From contig JANAVB010016199.1 in assembly GCA_029216955.1 (NCBI GenBank), positions 11,355,595 through 11,419,594 of the forward strand: 64,000 bases of DNA. The letters are read 5' to 3'. The notes beneath the pieces were generated by a model that was not told the DNA's origin, made no database searches, and saw nothing but the letters and a program-made list of their open reading frames with translations. Shown one piece after another: positions 24,180 through 37,482 of the stretch. The translations under genes were made by a program, and so were the position numbers. Each line of letters opens with the position of its first letter. The first letter of the stretch is position 1. The stretch is from Iris pallida. Its lineage: Eukaryota > Streptophyta > Magnoliopsida > Asparagales > Iridaceae.

Positions 24180-26871
24180 TGTAATGCCTGTGGTTCGTAT
24201 TACGTATTTTAGAAATACGTGTACGTATTTTCTTGTATTGTTCCTTGTTTAGTTTTCTCGGCTTGGTTTAAATCTTGGTTTGGGTTGGCTTGGTTCGGTC
24301 GGCCCAATGCTTGGTTCATCATGGGCCAAGGGTGGAACACCTTAGCCTATGTTTCTCCTTCATTTCCACCACAACCTCCCTCTTTATTATCCCCACCAAC
24401 CTTCTCTCTCCTCCATAATTCTCATTTACTTCTCCTTCCCCCACCATAACTCTTCTCCACCAACCAAGAACACCCATAGGCAAGTGCAACTTGCTTCCAC
24501 AAGAGAACTCATTTTTATGGTTCCATTAGCTTCTTCTCATGATTCTAAACCATATTAGAACTTATCATTTTCCATTTTGAGGCTTTGATTCTTGTAGATC
24601 TAAAGTTTTGCTATTTTCGGACTTCTGGTGGTTTTGATCTATCAAACTTCCTTGTTTTCAAGTTTTTATGGTTCCATGCTGTAGAGAATTTCATTCTACC
24701 CAATTTTGACCTTTGGAAAGTTGGATTCGGACTTGTTTTGACCAAGTTATGAGCATTTAGAGTTTTAGGGTTCCATCCTTGGAGTTCTTGCTGTTCTTGC
24801 TGTTCTTGCCCTTTGGAGAAGACAGTGAGCAGTGTGCTAGCTTTTTAGCTTACGCCACTGAGCTGTACGCTGCTCTTTAGCGAGTGTACGCTGCTCTTTA
24901 GCGAGCGTACGCTGACTTGTGTACGCTGCTATTTAGCATGCGTACGCTAGCCTCGATACGCTGCCTATTGGCAGCGTGTCTTTTGGTACGCTAGCTTGAG
25001 CGTACGCTGTCTTGAGCGTACGCTAGCTCGAGCGTACGCTGACCCATTCGGTACGCTGACTTGGGCGTACGCTGTCTATTGCGTACGCTAGCGTGCGCGT
25101 GCCCTAGACAATTTCGTACGCTAGCCTGAGCGTACGCTGACCTGTAGCCTGAGCGTGTGCCCTTGCCCTGAGCGTATCTTGCACTGAGCGTATGGCCTTG
25201 GCTGACTTGGCCTTATGTCAGCGTGGCTCTTCTATAGCCCTGTTTATTGATATATATTTAGATATTTTACGCCCATTTTATATCCTTACGCCTTTTGTCC
25301 TGAACTTGATAATCCTAAATTGATGTAACATGATTGAAATTGATAACTAAGCCTGACACGATAGTGACCCATAGTGGTACACTCCTGACATGAGTAACCT
25401 GGCATGACCTGATAGTGGCCCGTCGTGGCGCACTCCTGATTAGTACACTTGAACTAATAATCTGACATGTTATATCTTGAATAGCTGTTGCGACGGCTAC
25501 CTGACACGACATGACTTGACAAGAATGAACATCCTGGACACCGTGAACGATTGTGCTTGTATAATAAACCAGTCCTGTCTTGCATCATGTCTAGGGAGGG
25601 ACTCCTGAGTACCACGGTCAGGAGTGCCTATTGAAATGGACTAAGGCTAATAACTAGATTAATATATTAGTCATGAAGAGATTTTCCAGCTACAGGCAAT
25701 CCCGTTACCTGGGCGCGCCTGGGATCTGTAGCCTGCCGTCGAGTAGGGCACATTTCCAGCACACTGTCATGTGTTGCACCCTTCAAGCTACTTAAGGGTA
25801 CATGCATTTCCTGGACGATGTACCCACCTGAATTCAACCCTAATCTTTCGACCTGGGTAACCTGGATGGTCTGCAGGGCTTGTGGCTGCGGAATAATCTC
25901 ACTGCATCTTGTTAGTAATTAGGATGTGATAACCCTAGTTAGTTAAAGTATCAAGCCGTAGTTCTTGCTTGGCCGTGAAATGATTGGATGGAGACTAACC
26001 AGTCTAGTCTTGCCCTGATCCTGTTCCAGACTGTTACATGACCAGCATGCTTGTATTTATTTCTCGATAAATGGTGAGAAACCAAGCTCCGTTCAGACGA
26101 AGGGTTACAACCCCGGTCCTTGTTTGGTTTACGGGTTGTAACCTGGCTATCTGAATAGTTCCATGGTTATCTCGTCGTATATCATCCTGGCATATTTTTC
26201 TTATTTCTAGTTTTTACCATTTATTTATATTCCTGTCTTTACTATATTATTTATATTCCTGTGCTAATTGCTGGTTTTAGTTCTTAAGTGAAGCTCCTTT
26301 GTGGCACTTGCTCTTTCTGGGGTCTGACCCAGCTGGTTTTGTGTGGCCAGATTTTGGAACAGCTCCAGAGGATCTACCGATTTTCCATCCAGATGGTGGC
26401 CACTAGACGGAACCCTGGCAACGAGTGGGTTATTTTTGGCTCCCCCACTCTATTGTAAAATTATTCTTTTGAGGCGTTTAGCCGACGAGCACCTGTTTAG
26501 CTCGATTGCACTTACTTACTGTCTGCCTACAAGCTGTAACATGATTAACAGATCCTAGGGTTGATCATGTATGACTAAACTCTTGCTAGTCCTGACATTT
26601 TGTAACGACTAGCTTCATGATCAGCTGAATATGTAATATTTGGGACGCCTTATTATTATATATTTAATGATCATACATCTTGTAACTTTTACTTACTTGC
26701 TTGTGATTGAGACAATAGGCTTGTTCATGACCTTAAGAGACTGTTGGCTTGTAGATAAACCCTCATATATCTAGACAGCCGTGACCGTATAGCGAGGTGG
26801 GTTGCACTTCAATATACGTAGCTGGCTATGTCTGCCCCCGCTCTCCAGTATTCTGGTTCTGGGGCGTGACA
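24180..26871 (+). repeat. 5' LTR of element D
   Basis: 2692 bp from tgtaatgcctg to ggggcgtgaca. Near the start is an inverted repeat acgtattt/aaatacgt. A GTACGCT-rich palindromic array occupies 24852-25194. No gene is seen. It differs from the 3' LTR mainly by two short repeat-unit differences (21 and 14 bp shorter). Confidence 0.95.
24852..25194 (+). repeat. Palindromic agcgtacgct array in D 5' LTR
   Basis: Fourteen copies of gtacgct lie in about 280 bp. Five are part of the perfect 10-bp palindrome agcgtacgct. Spacing is irregular, with linkers such as gacttg, agcttg and gctctttagcgag. Confidence 0.85.
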
Positions 26872-26880
26872 TGGTTTAAG

Positions 26881-26896
26881 TGGTGGCCCATGCAGG
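26881..26896 (+). promoter_or_regulatory. Primer-binding site of D (tRNA-Ile type)
   Basis: tggtggcccatgcagg lies 9 nt after the LTR end at 26871. It is identical to the sites of A, B and C. Confidence 0.78.
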
Positions 26897-27050
26897 TCTT
26901 GTAAATCAAGATATGTGAGGGTTTACCGAATAGATGTCTCAATCAGTGTTCGTCCTTGATCTCTGCTCGTATCTTCTGAATTCCTCGGATTCTTGTCCTG
27001 ATCATATGCTTGCATCGTTGTTCTGTCCTGGTCCTTCCTTATTGTTTCTT

Positions 27051-27970
27051 ATGTCGTCTTCTTCAGCGGCATAGTACCTGACCCGGCCGATCAGCAAGGC
27101 GGAGCACCTCCCGCGGACCAGCAACAACCTGGAGATCAAGCCCAACACTCCGGAGTAGCCTCCAGAGTCGCGTCTATTGAGGAAGAGCCCCCTGTCCAGC
27201 CAGTTCGTCCTGTAGAACCTGATGATGGCACATTAGTAGGACTCGTCAGGACCTTGATAGCTTCTCAAGATCGTCGTGGAGATGCCTTGCAACAGGCAGT
27301 GGCGGATGCTTTGACCAGAGGAGGTCATCAGGGTAACAGCGCGGCCAACAGCTTCAAGCGCTTGAACCCTTCGTTCTTTGATGGTAGTGAAGATGCTATC
27401 GCAGCAGATGCGTGGCTTCAGGACACCGAGGTGGTTCTAGAAGCAGCCAAGACTCCAGAGAATGATAAGGTAGCCGTGGTGCGCTTGCAGCTATTGGATC
27501 TTGCCCGCAGCTGGTGGGCAGCGCAGGCAGTTGGGTTAGCAGCACCCATTGCATGGGCAGTATTCAGAGAGAGATTCCAGACCAAGTATTTTGATGCCGT
27601 GGCTCGGTATGATCTGCAGACGAGGTTTACCAATTTGAAGCAAGGAGGCAGGACGGTCGACGGATATGCGGCCGAGTTTTCTAGACTTAGTCGGTTTGCT
27701 CCCACTTTAGTGGCAACCGAGTATGATAGAGCCCAGCGGTTCCAGCAGGGGCTTCACCTGGAGATTTTGTTGGCAGTTGAGCAGTTTGAGCATCAGACTT
27801 TTGATGCAGTCTTGAGAGCAGCTAGGATGCATGAGTATACCTCCCAGAGGATTGTGGATAGGACCGGAGGTCGGAAGAGATCCCATGGCCAGATGAATCA
27901 AGTCTTCAGCACCAGCCCCGACGGCCAGGGCCTTGACTATTGGAGCTCCGAGGACGAGCTGCCTCAGTAA
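27051..27970 (+). pseudogene. D gag, capsid region (frame-disrupted)
   Basis: A plausible start is ATG at 27051, but that frame meets TAG at 27072-27074. The long open frame (about 27066-27970) is offset from it and has no ATG of its own near the start. It contains RLNPSFFDGSEDAIAADAWL, VVRLQLLDLARSWWAAQ, FRERFQTKYFDA and FTNLKQGGRTVDGYAAEFSR, the capsid-type blocks of chromovirus Gag. The frame ends at TAA 27968-27970, while the next Gag block is in another frame, so there is a frameshift between 27937 and 27966. Gag would assemble cytoplasmic particles. As drawn, the product is truncated before the zinc knuckles. Confidence 0.85.
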
Positions 27971-28671
27971 CGTCGGTTCAGCATTCCACTCCGACGCACC
28001 CTCAGCAGAAGCAGAAGCAGTCTTCCGCAGTGGGATGTTCTCATTGTGGGAAGCCCGGCCATGTGGTAGCAGAGTGTCGTAGGGCACAGGGATTGTGTCT
28101 GGTTTGTGGAGCACCAGACCATAGGGTTGGATCTTGCCCGAATAGGGGTGGTTCATCATCATCCAACCTTTCTAGCTCTTCGGTGAGAGGACCAGCACCG
28201 GTCCAGCAGCAGCAGCAGCAGTATCCATTGATGAGGCCTTTGCCGCCTCAGTCCCAAGTATTCCAGCAGCAGAACCCCCAGCAGTTTGCACAAGCCCAAG
28301 CCTTGAGTCAGAATAGGCAGCGAGGATTTCAGCCGAGGGGACCAGCACCCCGAGGGCACGGTCAGGCTATGGTGATGACCGTGGAGGAAGAGTTGGCACC
28401 AGGTGAGGTAGTGGCAGGTACTATTCTCGTCAACTCCTTTCCAGCTTCAGCTTTATTTGATTCTGGTGCATCGCATTCATTTATGTCTGTACGATTCGCG
28501 ACACGGGTAGGATTGGAGCCCGAGTCATTATCAGTAAGGCTCAATATACTTACTGGTAACGGACTTGTGGGAGTAGATAGAGTGTTTTCCTCGTGTCGGA
28601 TCGTAGTTAGCGGTTGGGAGTTCCCCGCTAGATTGATAGAGTTCCGATGGCCGATTATGATGTGGTCTTAG
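27940..28671 (+). pseudogene. D zinc knuckles and aspartic protease
   Basis: This frame continues Gag after the frameshift. Two intact CX2CX4HX4C knuckles are at 28036-28077 (CSHCGKPGHVVAEC) and 28096-28137 (CLVCGAPDHRVGSC). They bind element RNA. A Gln/Pro-rich linker follows (QQQQQQ near 28202). The protease active site is Asp-Ser-Gly at 28459-28467 within ALFDSGASHSFM. The frame is lost near 28647, where the protease C-terminal block [11 protein letters not shown] appears in the next frame. Fusion of Gag and protease in one frame is normal for this lineage. Confidence 0.88.
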
Positions 28672-31460
28672 GGATGGATTGGTTGAGGAACCAGTATGCT
28701 AGAATAGACTGCCGCATTGGTAGGGTTGTTTTTAGCATTCCAGGCGAGCTAGAGTTTTCTTTCTCTCGAGGCGAGGTTGAGCCTTCTCCTCCAGCATTGC
28801 GAATGGCAGTAGCAGCAGTCCAGTTGCCCAAGATAGTGGATGAGTTCCCAGATGTTTTCCCAGAAGAACTTCCAGGTATGCCTCCGGAGCGGGAGATCGA
28901 GTTCACTATAGACTTGATTCCCAGGACAGCCCCAGTGTCAGAGAGAGTCTACAGGATGGCACCTTCAGAGTTGGAGATTTTGTACAAGATGATTGAAGAA
29001 CTCAGGACCAAGGGATTCATTCGTGCTAGTGGATCACCTTGGGGAGCTTCGATGCTTCTTGTGAAGAAGAAGGACGGTACATCCAGGTTATGTGTTGATT
29101 ATCGTACCTTGAACTCAGTAACAATCAAGAATAGATACCCTCTTCCAAGGATAGATGACTTGTTTGATCAACTCAAGGGGGCTTCAGTATTCTCGAAGAT
29201 TGATTTGTGCTCAGGTTATCATCAGATCAGAGTCAGAGAGCAGGACATCCCGAAGACAGCTTTTAGATCGAGATATGGGCATTGGGAGTTCCTTGTTATG
29301 CCTTTTGGAGCGACCAATACGCCGGCAGTATTCATGGACCTCATGAATCGTATCTTCATGCCTTACTTGGATCAGTTTGTGATCGTGTTCTTGGATGACA
29401 TCTTGGTCTACAGCAAGAGTGGGGCGAAGCATGAGCAGCATCTCCGTGTGGTTCTTCAGACTCTCAGGGAGCACCAGTTATATGCCAAGTTCAGTAAATG
29501 CGAGTTCTGGCTCGATCGCATTTCGTACTTGGGTCATATCATCACCAGAGGAGGAGTAGAAGTGGATCCTCAGAAGATTGTGGCTATTGAGTCATGGCCA
29601 ATACCCAGCACCGTTGCAGAAGTTCGCAGTTTCCTTGGATTGGTCGGCTATTACCGGCGGTTTGTTTCTGATTTTGCTCGGATATCAGCGCCATTGACCC
29701 AGTTAACCCGCAAGGATGCGCAGTTTGCTTGGACAGCAGAGTGTCAGAATTCTTTTGAGCAGTTGAAGCGAGGCCTGATAACGGCACCTATTCTTACGCT
29801 TCCAGATGGAACCGGAGGATTCTCAGTGTACTGTGATGCTTCAGGCAGAGGATTAGGATGTGTTTTGATGCAGCATGGGAAGGTAATCGCTTATGCGTCA
29901 TGACAACTTCGTGATCATGAGAGGAATTACCCAACCCATGACTTGGAGTTGGCAGCAGTGGTGTTTGCACTTAAGTTGTGGAGGCACTACTTGTACGAAG
30001 ACAGGGTGGAGATTTTTACCGACCATAAGAGCCTGAAGTATGTTTTCACCCAGAAGGATCTTAATATGCGTCAGAGAAGGTGGCTGGAGCTTCTTGTGGA
30101 TTATGATGTCAACCTGCAGTATCATCCTGGGAAGGCCAATGTCGTAGCAGATGCATTGAGCAGGAGAGCCGGAGCTTATTTCCTAACAGTGCAGCCAGAA
30201 TTGTTAGCCGATCTTCAGAGGATGGGTATTGAAGTTGTTCTCCCTTCCAGTGTGGCATTGATGGCCAGTATGCAAGTTCAGTCCACTATAGTCGAGAGGA
30301 TCCGGATGGCGCAGTCGGCAGATTCCAAGCTTCATCGACTTAGAGCAGAGTGTGAGGCAGGACGAAGACCAGAGTTATGTATTCATGAGGATGGTACACT
30401 TCGACATGGTAAGCGTCTTTGTGTACCCAGTGGAGATATCAGGCAAAAGATCATGTCAGAAGCGCACAGTTCTCAGTATTCCATCCATCCCGGCAGTACG
30501 AAGATGTACCGTGATATCCGTCAGCATTTCTGGTGGAATGGCATGAAGCGGGAGATAGCTCGGTTTGTCTCTCGGTGTTTGGTTTGCCAACAAGTTAAAG
30601 CCGAACATCAGAGACCGGCTGGACTTCTTCAGCCCTTGCCGATTCCGGAATGGAAGTGGGAGCATGTGACCATGGATTTCGTGACTGGATTACCTAGATC
30701 CCCAGCTGGTAGAGATGCTATCTGGGTTATAGTTGACCGGCTCACGAAAGTGGCTCACTTTCTTCCCTTCAGAGTTGGTCAGTCGACGGCTCAGCTAGCG
30801 GCGATGTACCTCAGGCAGATTGTCAGATTGCACGGAGTGCCAGTCAGTATCACCTCGGACCGAGATTCAAGATTTACTTCGCACTTTTGGCGTAGCTTGC
30901 AAGAGAGCTTGGGAACTCACCTCCAGTTCAGTTCAGTATATCACCCACAGACAGATGGCCAGTCGGAGCGCACGATCCAGACGCTTGAAGACATGTTGCG
31001 GTCTTGTACACTTGACTTTGGTGGTTCATGGGAAGATCACTTGCACCTGGTGGAATTCTCGTACAACAACAGTTTCCAGGCCAGTATCCAGATGGCACCG
31101 TTTGAGGCACTGTATGGTAGGAAGTGCAGATCCCCGTTAGCCTGGGATGATGTTGGAGAGAGGCAGATGCTTGGTCCAGAGATGATTGCCCAGACAGTTG
31201 AAGTGGTCAGACGAGTCAGAGATCACCTTCGAGTTGCCCAAGATCGCCAGCGCCATTGGGCCGATTCTCATCGGCGCCCCCTCGAGTTTTCGGTCGGTGA
31301 CCATGTATTCCTGAGGATTTTGCCTAACCGTGGCGTCATTCGCTTCGGCGTACGGGGAAAGCTTAGTCCTAGGTATATAGGGCCATTTGACATTCTGGAG
31401 CGAGTAGGAGATGTATCCTATCGTCTCGCTCTTTCCGCCGTCGCTAAGCGAGGTGCATGA
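28647..31460 (+). pseudogene. D reverse transcriptase, RNase H and integrase
   Basis: This is a single frame, broken only by TGA at 29901-29903 inside RNase H, most simply a CGA-to-TGA change. RT shows [31 protein letters not shown] with the motif-A Asp, [13 protein letters not shown], and the FLDD box (Asp codons 29394-29399). RNase H shows [24 protein letters not shown] and [15 protein letters not shown]. Integrase has its HHCC finger ([10 protein letters not shown]... CLVCQQVK) and catalytic Asp, Asp and Glu in [20 protein letters not shown] and [13 protein letters not shown]. All catalytic residues appear present. A one-base insertion near 31432-31436 shifts the frame before the C-terminus. 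Confidence 0.93.
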
Positions 31461-31716
31461 CGTGTTCCATGTATCCCAATTACGACGGTATATCCCGGAC
31501 CCGAGCCACATCCTGGATCATTCGGAATTGGTTGTTGGTACCAACCTTTCGTATGAGGAGAGGCCCGTGTCTATATTGGACCGAAGGGAGAAGGTCCTCA
31601 AGAATAAGACTATCAAGTTAGTCCGAGTTGCTTGGGGTCATCACTCTTTGGGGGAGTCAACGTGGGAGCGTGAGGATGATATCCGATCGCGATATCCCGA
31701 CTTGTTTGACTCGTGA
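31411..31716 (+). pseudogene. D integrase C-terminus and chromodomain
   Basis: After the one-base shift near 31432 the sequence [20 protein letters not shown] begins the block that follows integrase in chromoviruses. The chromodomain proper follows: PVSILDRREKVLKNKTI, LVRVAWGHHSLGESTWERE and a final YPDLFDS before TGA at 31714-31716. Chromodomains of this group are thought to steer integration to particular chromatin. The segment is open in its own frame but disconnected from integrase. Confidence 0.9.
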
Positions 31717-31837
31717 GGTATAATGTCTTTCTTATGCCTCATACCTTTGATTCCTTGCTTGCATGATTGATTGATTGCCTAGTATAGCTTGCTTGCTGTT
31801 AGTGTAGCTTGTTCTTGCCCCTCTAGCCCCTTGATTA

Positions 31838-31874
31838 AATTCCGAGGACGGAATTCTTTTAAGGTGGGTAGAGT
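31838..31874 (+). promoter_or_regulatory. Pre-polypurine hairpin and polypurine tract of D
   Basis: aattccgaggacggaatt (31838-31855) forms a perfect 7-bp stem, aattccg with cggaatt, around loop agga. Compared with E (aatttcg/cgaaatt), both sides of one pair have changed. The polypurine tract aaggtgggtaga follows and the LTR starts at 31875. Confidence 0.7.
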
Positions 31875-34601
31875 TGTAATGCCTGTGGTTCGTATTACGT
31901 ATTTTAGAAATACGTGTACGTATTTTAGAAATACGTCTACGTATTTTCTTGTATTGTTCCTTGTTTAGTTTTCTCGGCTTGGTTTAAATCTCGGTTTGGG
32001 TTGGCTTGGTTCGGTCGGCCCAATGCTTGGTTCATCATGGGCCAAGGGTGGAACACCTTAGCCTATGTTTCTCCTTTATTTCCACCACAACCTCCCTCTT
32101 TATTATCCCCACCAACCTTCTCTCTCCTCCATAATTCTTATTTACTTCTCCTTCCCCCACCATAACTCTTCTCCACCAACCAAGAACACCCATAGGCAAG
32201 TGCAACTTGCTTCCACAAGAGAACTCATTTTTATGGTTCCATTAGCTTCTTCTCATGATTCTAAACCACATTAGAACTTGTCATTTTCCATTTTGAGGCT
32301 TTGATTCTTGTAGATCTAAAGTTTTGCTATTTTCGGATTTTTGGTGGTTTTGATCTATCAAGCTTCCTTGTTTTCAAGTTTTTATGGTTCCATGCTGTAG
32401 AGAATTTCATTCTACCCAATTTTGACCTTTGGAAAGTTGGATTCGGACTTGTTTTGACCAAGTTATGAGCATTTGGAGTTTTAGGGTTCCATCCTTGGAG
32501 TTCTTGCTGTTCTTGCTGTTCTTGCCCTTTGGAGAAGACAGTGAGCAGTGTGCTAGCTTTTTAGCTTACGCCACTGAGCTGTACGCTGCTCTTTAGCGAG
32601 TGTACGCTGCCTACTGTACGCTGCTCTTTAGCGAGCGTACGCTGACTTGTGTACGCTGCTCTTTAGCATGCGTACGCTAGCCTCGATACGCTGCCTATTG
32701 GCAGCGTGTCTTTTGGTACGCTAGCTTGAGCGTACGCTGTCTTGAGCGTACGCTAGCTCGAGCGTACGCTGACCCATTCGGTACGCTGACTTGGACGTAC
32801 GCTGTCTATTGCGTACGCTAGCGTGCGCGTGCCCTAGACCATTTCGTACGCTAGCCTGAGCGTACGCTGACCTGTAGCCTGAGCGTGTGCCCTTGCCCTG
32901 AGCGTATCTTGCGCTGAGCGTATGGCCTTGGCTGACTTGGCCTTATGTCAGCGTGGCTCTTCTATAGCCCTGTTTATTGATATATATTTAGATATTTTAC
33001 GCCCATTTTATAACCTTACGCCTTTTGTCCTGAACTTGATAATCCTAAATTGATGTAACATGATTGGAATTGATAACTAAGCCTGACACGATAGTGACCC
33101 GTAGTGGTGCACTCCTGACATGAGTAACCTGGCATGACCTGATATTGGCCCGTCGTGGCGCACTCCTGATTAGTACACTTGAACTAATAATCTGACATAT
33201 TATATCTTGAATAGCTGTTGCGACGGCTACCTGATACGACATGACTTGACAAGAATGAACATCCTGGACACCGTGGACGATTGTGCTTGTATAATAAACC
33301 AGTCCTGTCTTGCATCATGTCTAGGGAGGGACTCCTGAGTACCACGGTCAGGAGTGCCTATTGAAATGGACTAAGGCTAATAACTAGATTAATATATTAG
33401 TCATGAAGAGATTTCCCAGCTACAGGCAATCCCGTTACCTGGGCGCGCCTGGGATCTGTAGCCTGCCGTCGAGTAGGGCACATTTCCAGCACACTGTCAT
33501 GTGTTGCACCCTTCAAGCTACTTAAGGGTACATACATTTCCTGGACGATGTACCCACCTGAATTCAACCCTAATCTTTCGACCTGGGTAACCTGGATGGT
33601 CTGCAGGGCTTGTGGCTAAGGAATAATCTCACTGCATCTTGTTAGTAATTAGGATGTGATAACCCTAGTTAGTTAAAGTATCAAGCCGTAGTTCTTGCTT
33701 GGCCGTGAAATGATTGGATGGAGACTAACCAGTCTAGTCTTGCCCTGATCCTGTTCCAGACTGTTACATGACCAGCATGCTTGTATTTATTTCTCGATAA
33801 ATGGTGAGAAACCAAGCTCCGTTCAGACGAAGGGTTACAACCCCGGTCCTTGTTTGGTTTACGGGTTGTAACCTGGCTATCTGAATAGTTCCATGGTTAT
33901 CTCGTCGTATATCATCCTGGCATATTTTCCTTATTTCCAGTTTTTACCATTTATTTATATTGCTGTCTTTACTATATTATTTATATTCCTGTGCTAATTG
34001 CTGGTTTTAGTTCTTAAATGAAGCTCCTTTGTGGCACTTGCTCTTTCTGGGGTCTGACCCAGCTGGTTTTGTGTGGCCAGATTTCGGAGCAGCTCCAGAG
34101 GATCTACCGATTTTCCAGCCAGATGGTGGCCACTAGACGGAACCCTGGCAACGAGTGGGTTATTTTTGGCTCCCCCACTCTATTCTAAAATTATTCTTTT
34201 GAGGCGTTTAGCCGACGAGCACCTGTTTAGCTCGATTGCACTTACTTACTGTCTGCCTACGGGCTGTAACATGATTAACAGATCCTAGGGTTGATCATGT
34301 ATGACTAAACTCTTGCTAGTCCTGACATTTTGTAACGACTAGCTTCATGATCAGCTGAATATGTAATATTTGGGACGCCTTATTATTGTATATTTAATGA
34401 TCATACATCTTGTAACTTTTACTTACTTGCTTGTGATTGAGACAATAGGCTTGTTCATGACCTTAAGAGACTGTTGGCTTGTAGATAAACCCTCATATAT
34501 CTAGACAGCCGTGACCGTATAGCGAGATGGATTGCACTTTAATATACGTAGCTGGCTATGTCTGCCCCCGCTCTCCAGTATTCTGGTTCTGGGGCGTGAC
34601 A
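31875..34601 (+). repeat. 3' LTR of element D
   Basis: 2727 bp, near-identical to 24180-26871. It has one extra 21-bp unit in the terminal inverted-repeat zone (near 31920-31940) and one extra 14-bp unit in the GTACGCT array (32568-32925). It ends ggggcgtgaca and is followed by the target duplication cagat. Confidence 0.95.
32568..32925 (+). repeat. Palindromic agcgtacgct array in D 3' LTR
   Basis: It corresponds to 24852-25194 with one additional short unit (gcctactgtacgct). The five perfect agcgtacgct positions of the 5' copy are largely retained, and one has an a-for-g change in its flank (ttggacgtacgct). Confidence 0.85.
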
Positions 34602-34946
34602 CAGATCCAGTTATAGCATGACCATTATAAATAAGTTTAATTATTATTATTATATTTATTGACTTGAAGAGACCCGTTTGTGTCGAGTTGGCCCAGACTG
34701 AACCCAAACCAAGCACAAGCCCATGTAGACATATAGTACGTCCAAAGAGGCCCATGTAGATCATTATGGGGGTGATATAATTAGTGTAATTATTTTAGTA
34801 AATAAATAAGTGATTTTATATAAATGGGCTTTGTATATGAGATGTGTGTATCGGTGGTTGGTTAGTGAGGGTATGATGGCATGTCCTAGGAAATGTCTTT
34901 TGGGATGATGAGAATTCCTAGGCTAAATGCATACTGGTAAAAATAT

Positions 34947-35680
<734 letters not shown>

Positions 35681-36110
35681 GTATATAGGTATTTATCATA
35701 TACGTATAAAGGTACATGTAGATAAATATAAATAGTTATATATATAATATATCTATATAAAACAAAGGTAATAAATTATAAATACTTTTATAATTATATA
35801 TGCAAAGATACGTATATGTATATCTATACTTGTATATATGCAAATATATACCTTGTATATATATATATGCAAATATGTATATTGGTATATCTATATTTGT
35901 ATGCATACATAAATATATATAAGTGTATATGTAAAGTATTAAAACAAAAGAAAAAAAAGAAGAAGAAGGAAATAGCTAAGCCCGGCCAGCAAAGGGGCCA
36001 TCCCAGCCCATGGGCTCAACCCGAGAGCAGGGGGAGCCCAATAACCCATAACAAGAGACCCTACCCAAGTAGCAGAAACCCCAAGCCACGCGCAAAGCTT
36101 CGACCGCGCG

Positions 36111-36142
36111 TATAAATAGAGAGACAGAAAACGAAACCCTAA
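36111..36142 (+). promoter_or_regulatory. TATA box and telobox of C second LTR
   Basis: tataaatag at 36111-36119 and aaaccctaa at 36134-36142, the same arrangement as 17887-17918. Confidence 0.68.
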
Positions 36143-37482
36143 TACTAACGCACGCAGCGACCACCCAACCCTCCGACCTCGAGGGCGACCCTAGGCGCGC
36201 CGCCCGCCGCCACCCGCGGCGACCGCCGGCCGGCCGGAGATGCCAGGCCACGCGCGAAACAGGGAGCAGCCACTGCAGCGAGTGCAAGGGATCGCCTGAG
36301 TTTCACGGCGCCATATCTCCATCGACGCTCCACCGTTTCGTGTTTTGATTTTTCTGGTACGACCACAACCCATACGCCCATCAACCATTCTTTTAGCTCA
36401 TACTGGTATGTCCTAGGTTGCTCGAAAAACCGATGCGTAGTTGGCCGAAAATCTGTTCGAAAACAGAGCAAAAAATAGTCCCAACGACCCGTCTTGGAAG
36501 GCAATTATTTGCCAAACCATTAACAGTCTTGAAAATCCGTTCGAACAGATTCAATAACAACCTATATGAGTTCGAAACCTCTCTTTTACTTTTATTTTTC
36601 ATCTATTAAACCTCTATTAAAACTATTTCAAAGTTTGACGAAAACCTGTTTTGAAAATCACGAAAACCCACGATACGACGTGCGTCCCGCCAATCCGGGC
36701 GACGTGGTCGCAAACCGAAAGCATCGAAAGCTGCGTAACGGCTTCGTGGTCGTGTGGGCTTTGACGGAATTCAAATTGGTCGCGTGTGCGCGACGAATTT
36801 GATGCGTATTCGTCAAAATTCACCGTATCGGCCTCTGTGCAAATTTCCCAATTAGTTTGTGCACACTCGTCAGATCGAGACGAAACTAGCGCCAGCAGGA
36901 CCGTATCATTTTTCTGGTCCTGTATGCCAAGTTTGGTCCAATTCTGAGACAGTTGATTGGATCGCCGTTTCGTGGGCCCTACGATCCAAATTCAACGGGC
37001 GATTTTGTGCACGGCCTGCCGAAATCTAACTCTGGACATACGGTTGGGTTCGTATCAGAAAATTGGATTCGTAGACATATAGTTTGACGACTTTAGAGAC
37101 CGTTGACTCTGGCACACTTTTCGGTGCAAAGCGGGTCCAACGGAGGATACCGTTTTGACCCAAAATTACCGTTTTGCCCCTGTGTCCAGAATTGGACTTA
37201 AGGACAGGCAATCCTAGCTAATTTGACTATTCTAAAAACATTGGTAATGTTTATTTCAGCTTTCGGAGACTGTTGTACGGGTTTTGACTATTGTGGCACA
37301 TTGAGTAGTTCAGACTGTCGGTTTCACCAGCAGAGGACCACAGGCGAGTACAGTTTATTGTCTGCATTTCGATATTAATCTTTACTATATTTCATTGATT
37401 AGTCATTGGTTATGTGATTTTTATACTCTATTATAAATTTTTGAGTCGGGAATGAGAAGTACCAAGAATGTGTGATCCGACC

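Larger units (their letters stand above)
24180..34601 (+). mobile_element. Element D: complete Tekay-like chromovirus, innermost and youngest
   Basis: LTRs at 24180-26871 and 31875-34601 are nearly identical by eye. The flanking 5-bp target duplication is exact: cagat at 24175-24179 and 34602-34606. Internal order is primer-binding site, gag with two zinc knuckles, protease, RT, RNase H, integrase and chromodomain, then polypurine tract. The coding region has at least three frameshifts plus one in-frame TGA, so this copy is not autonomous despite its youth. Confidence 0.95.
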
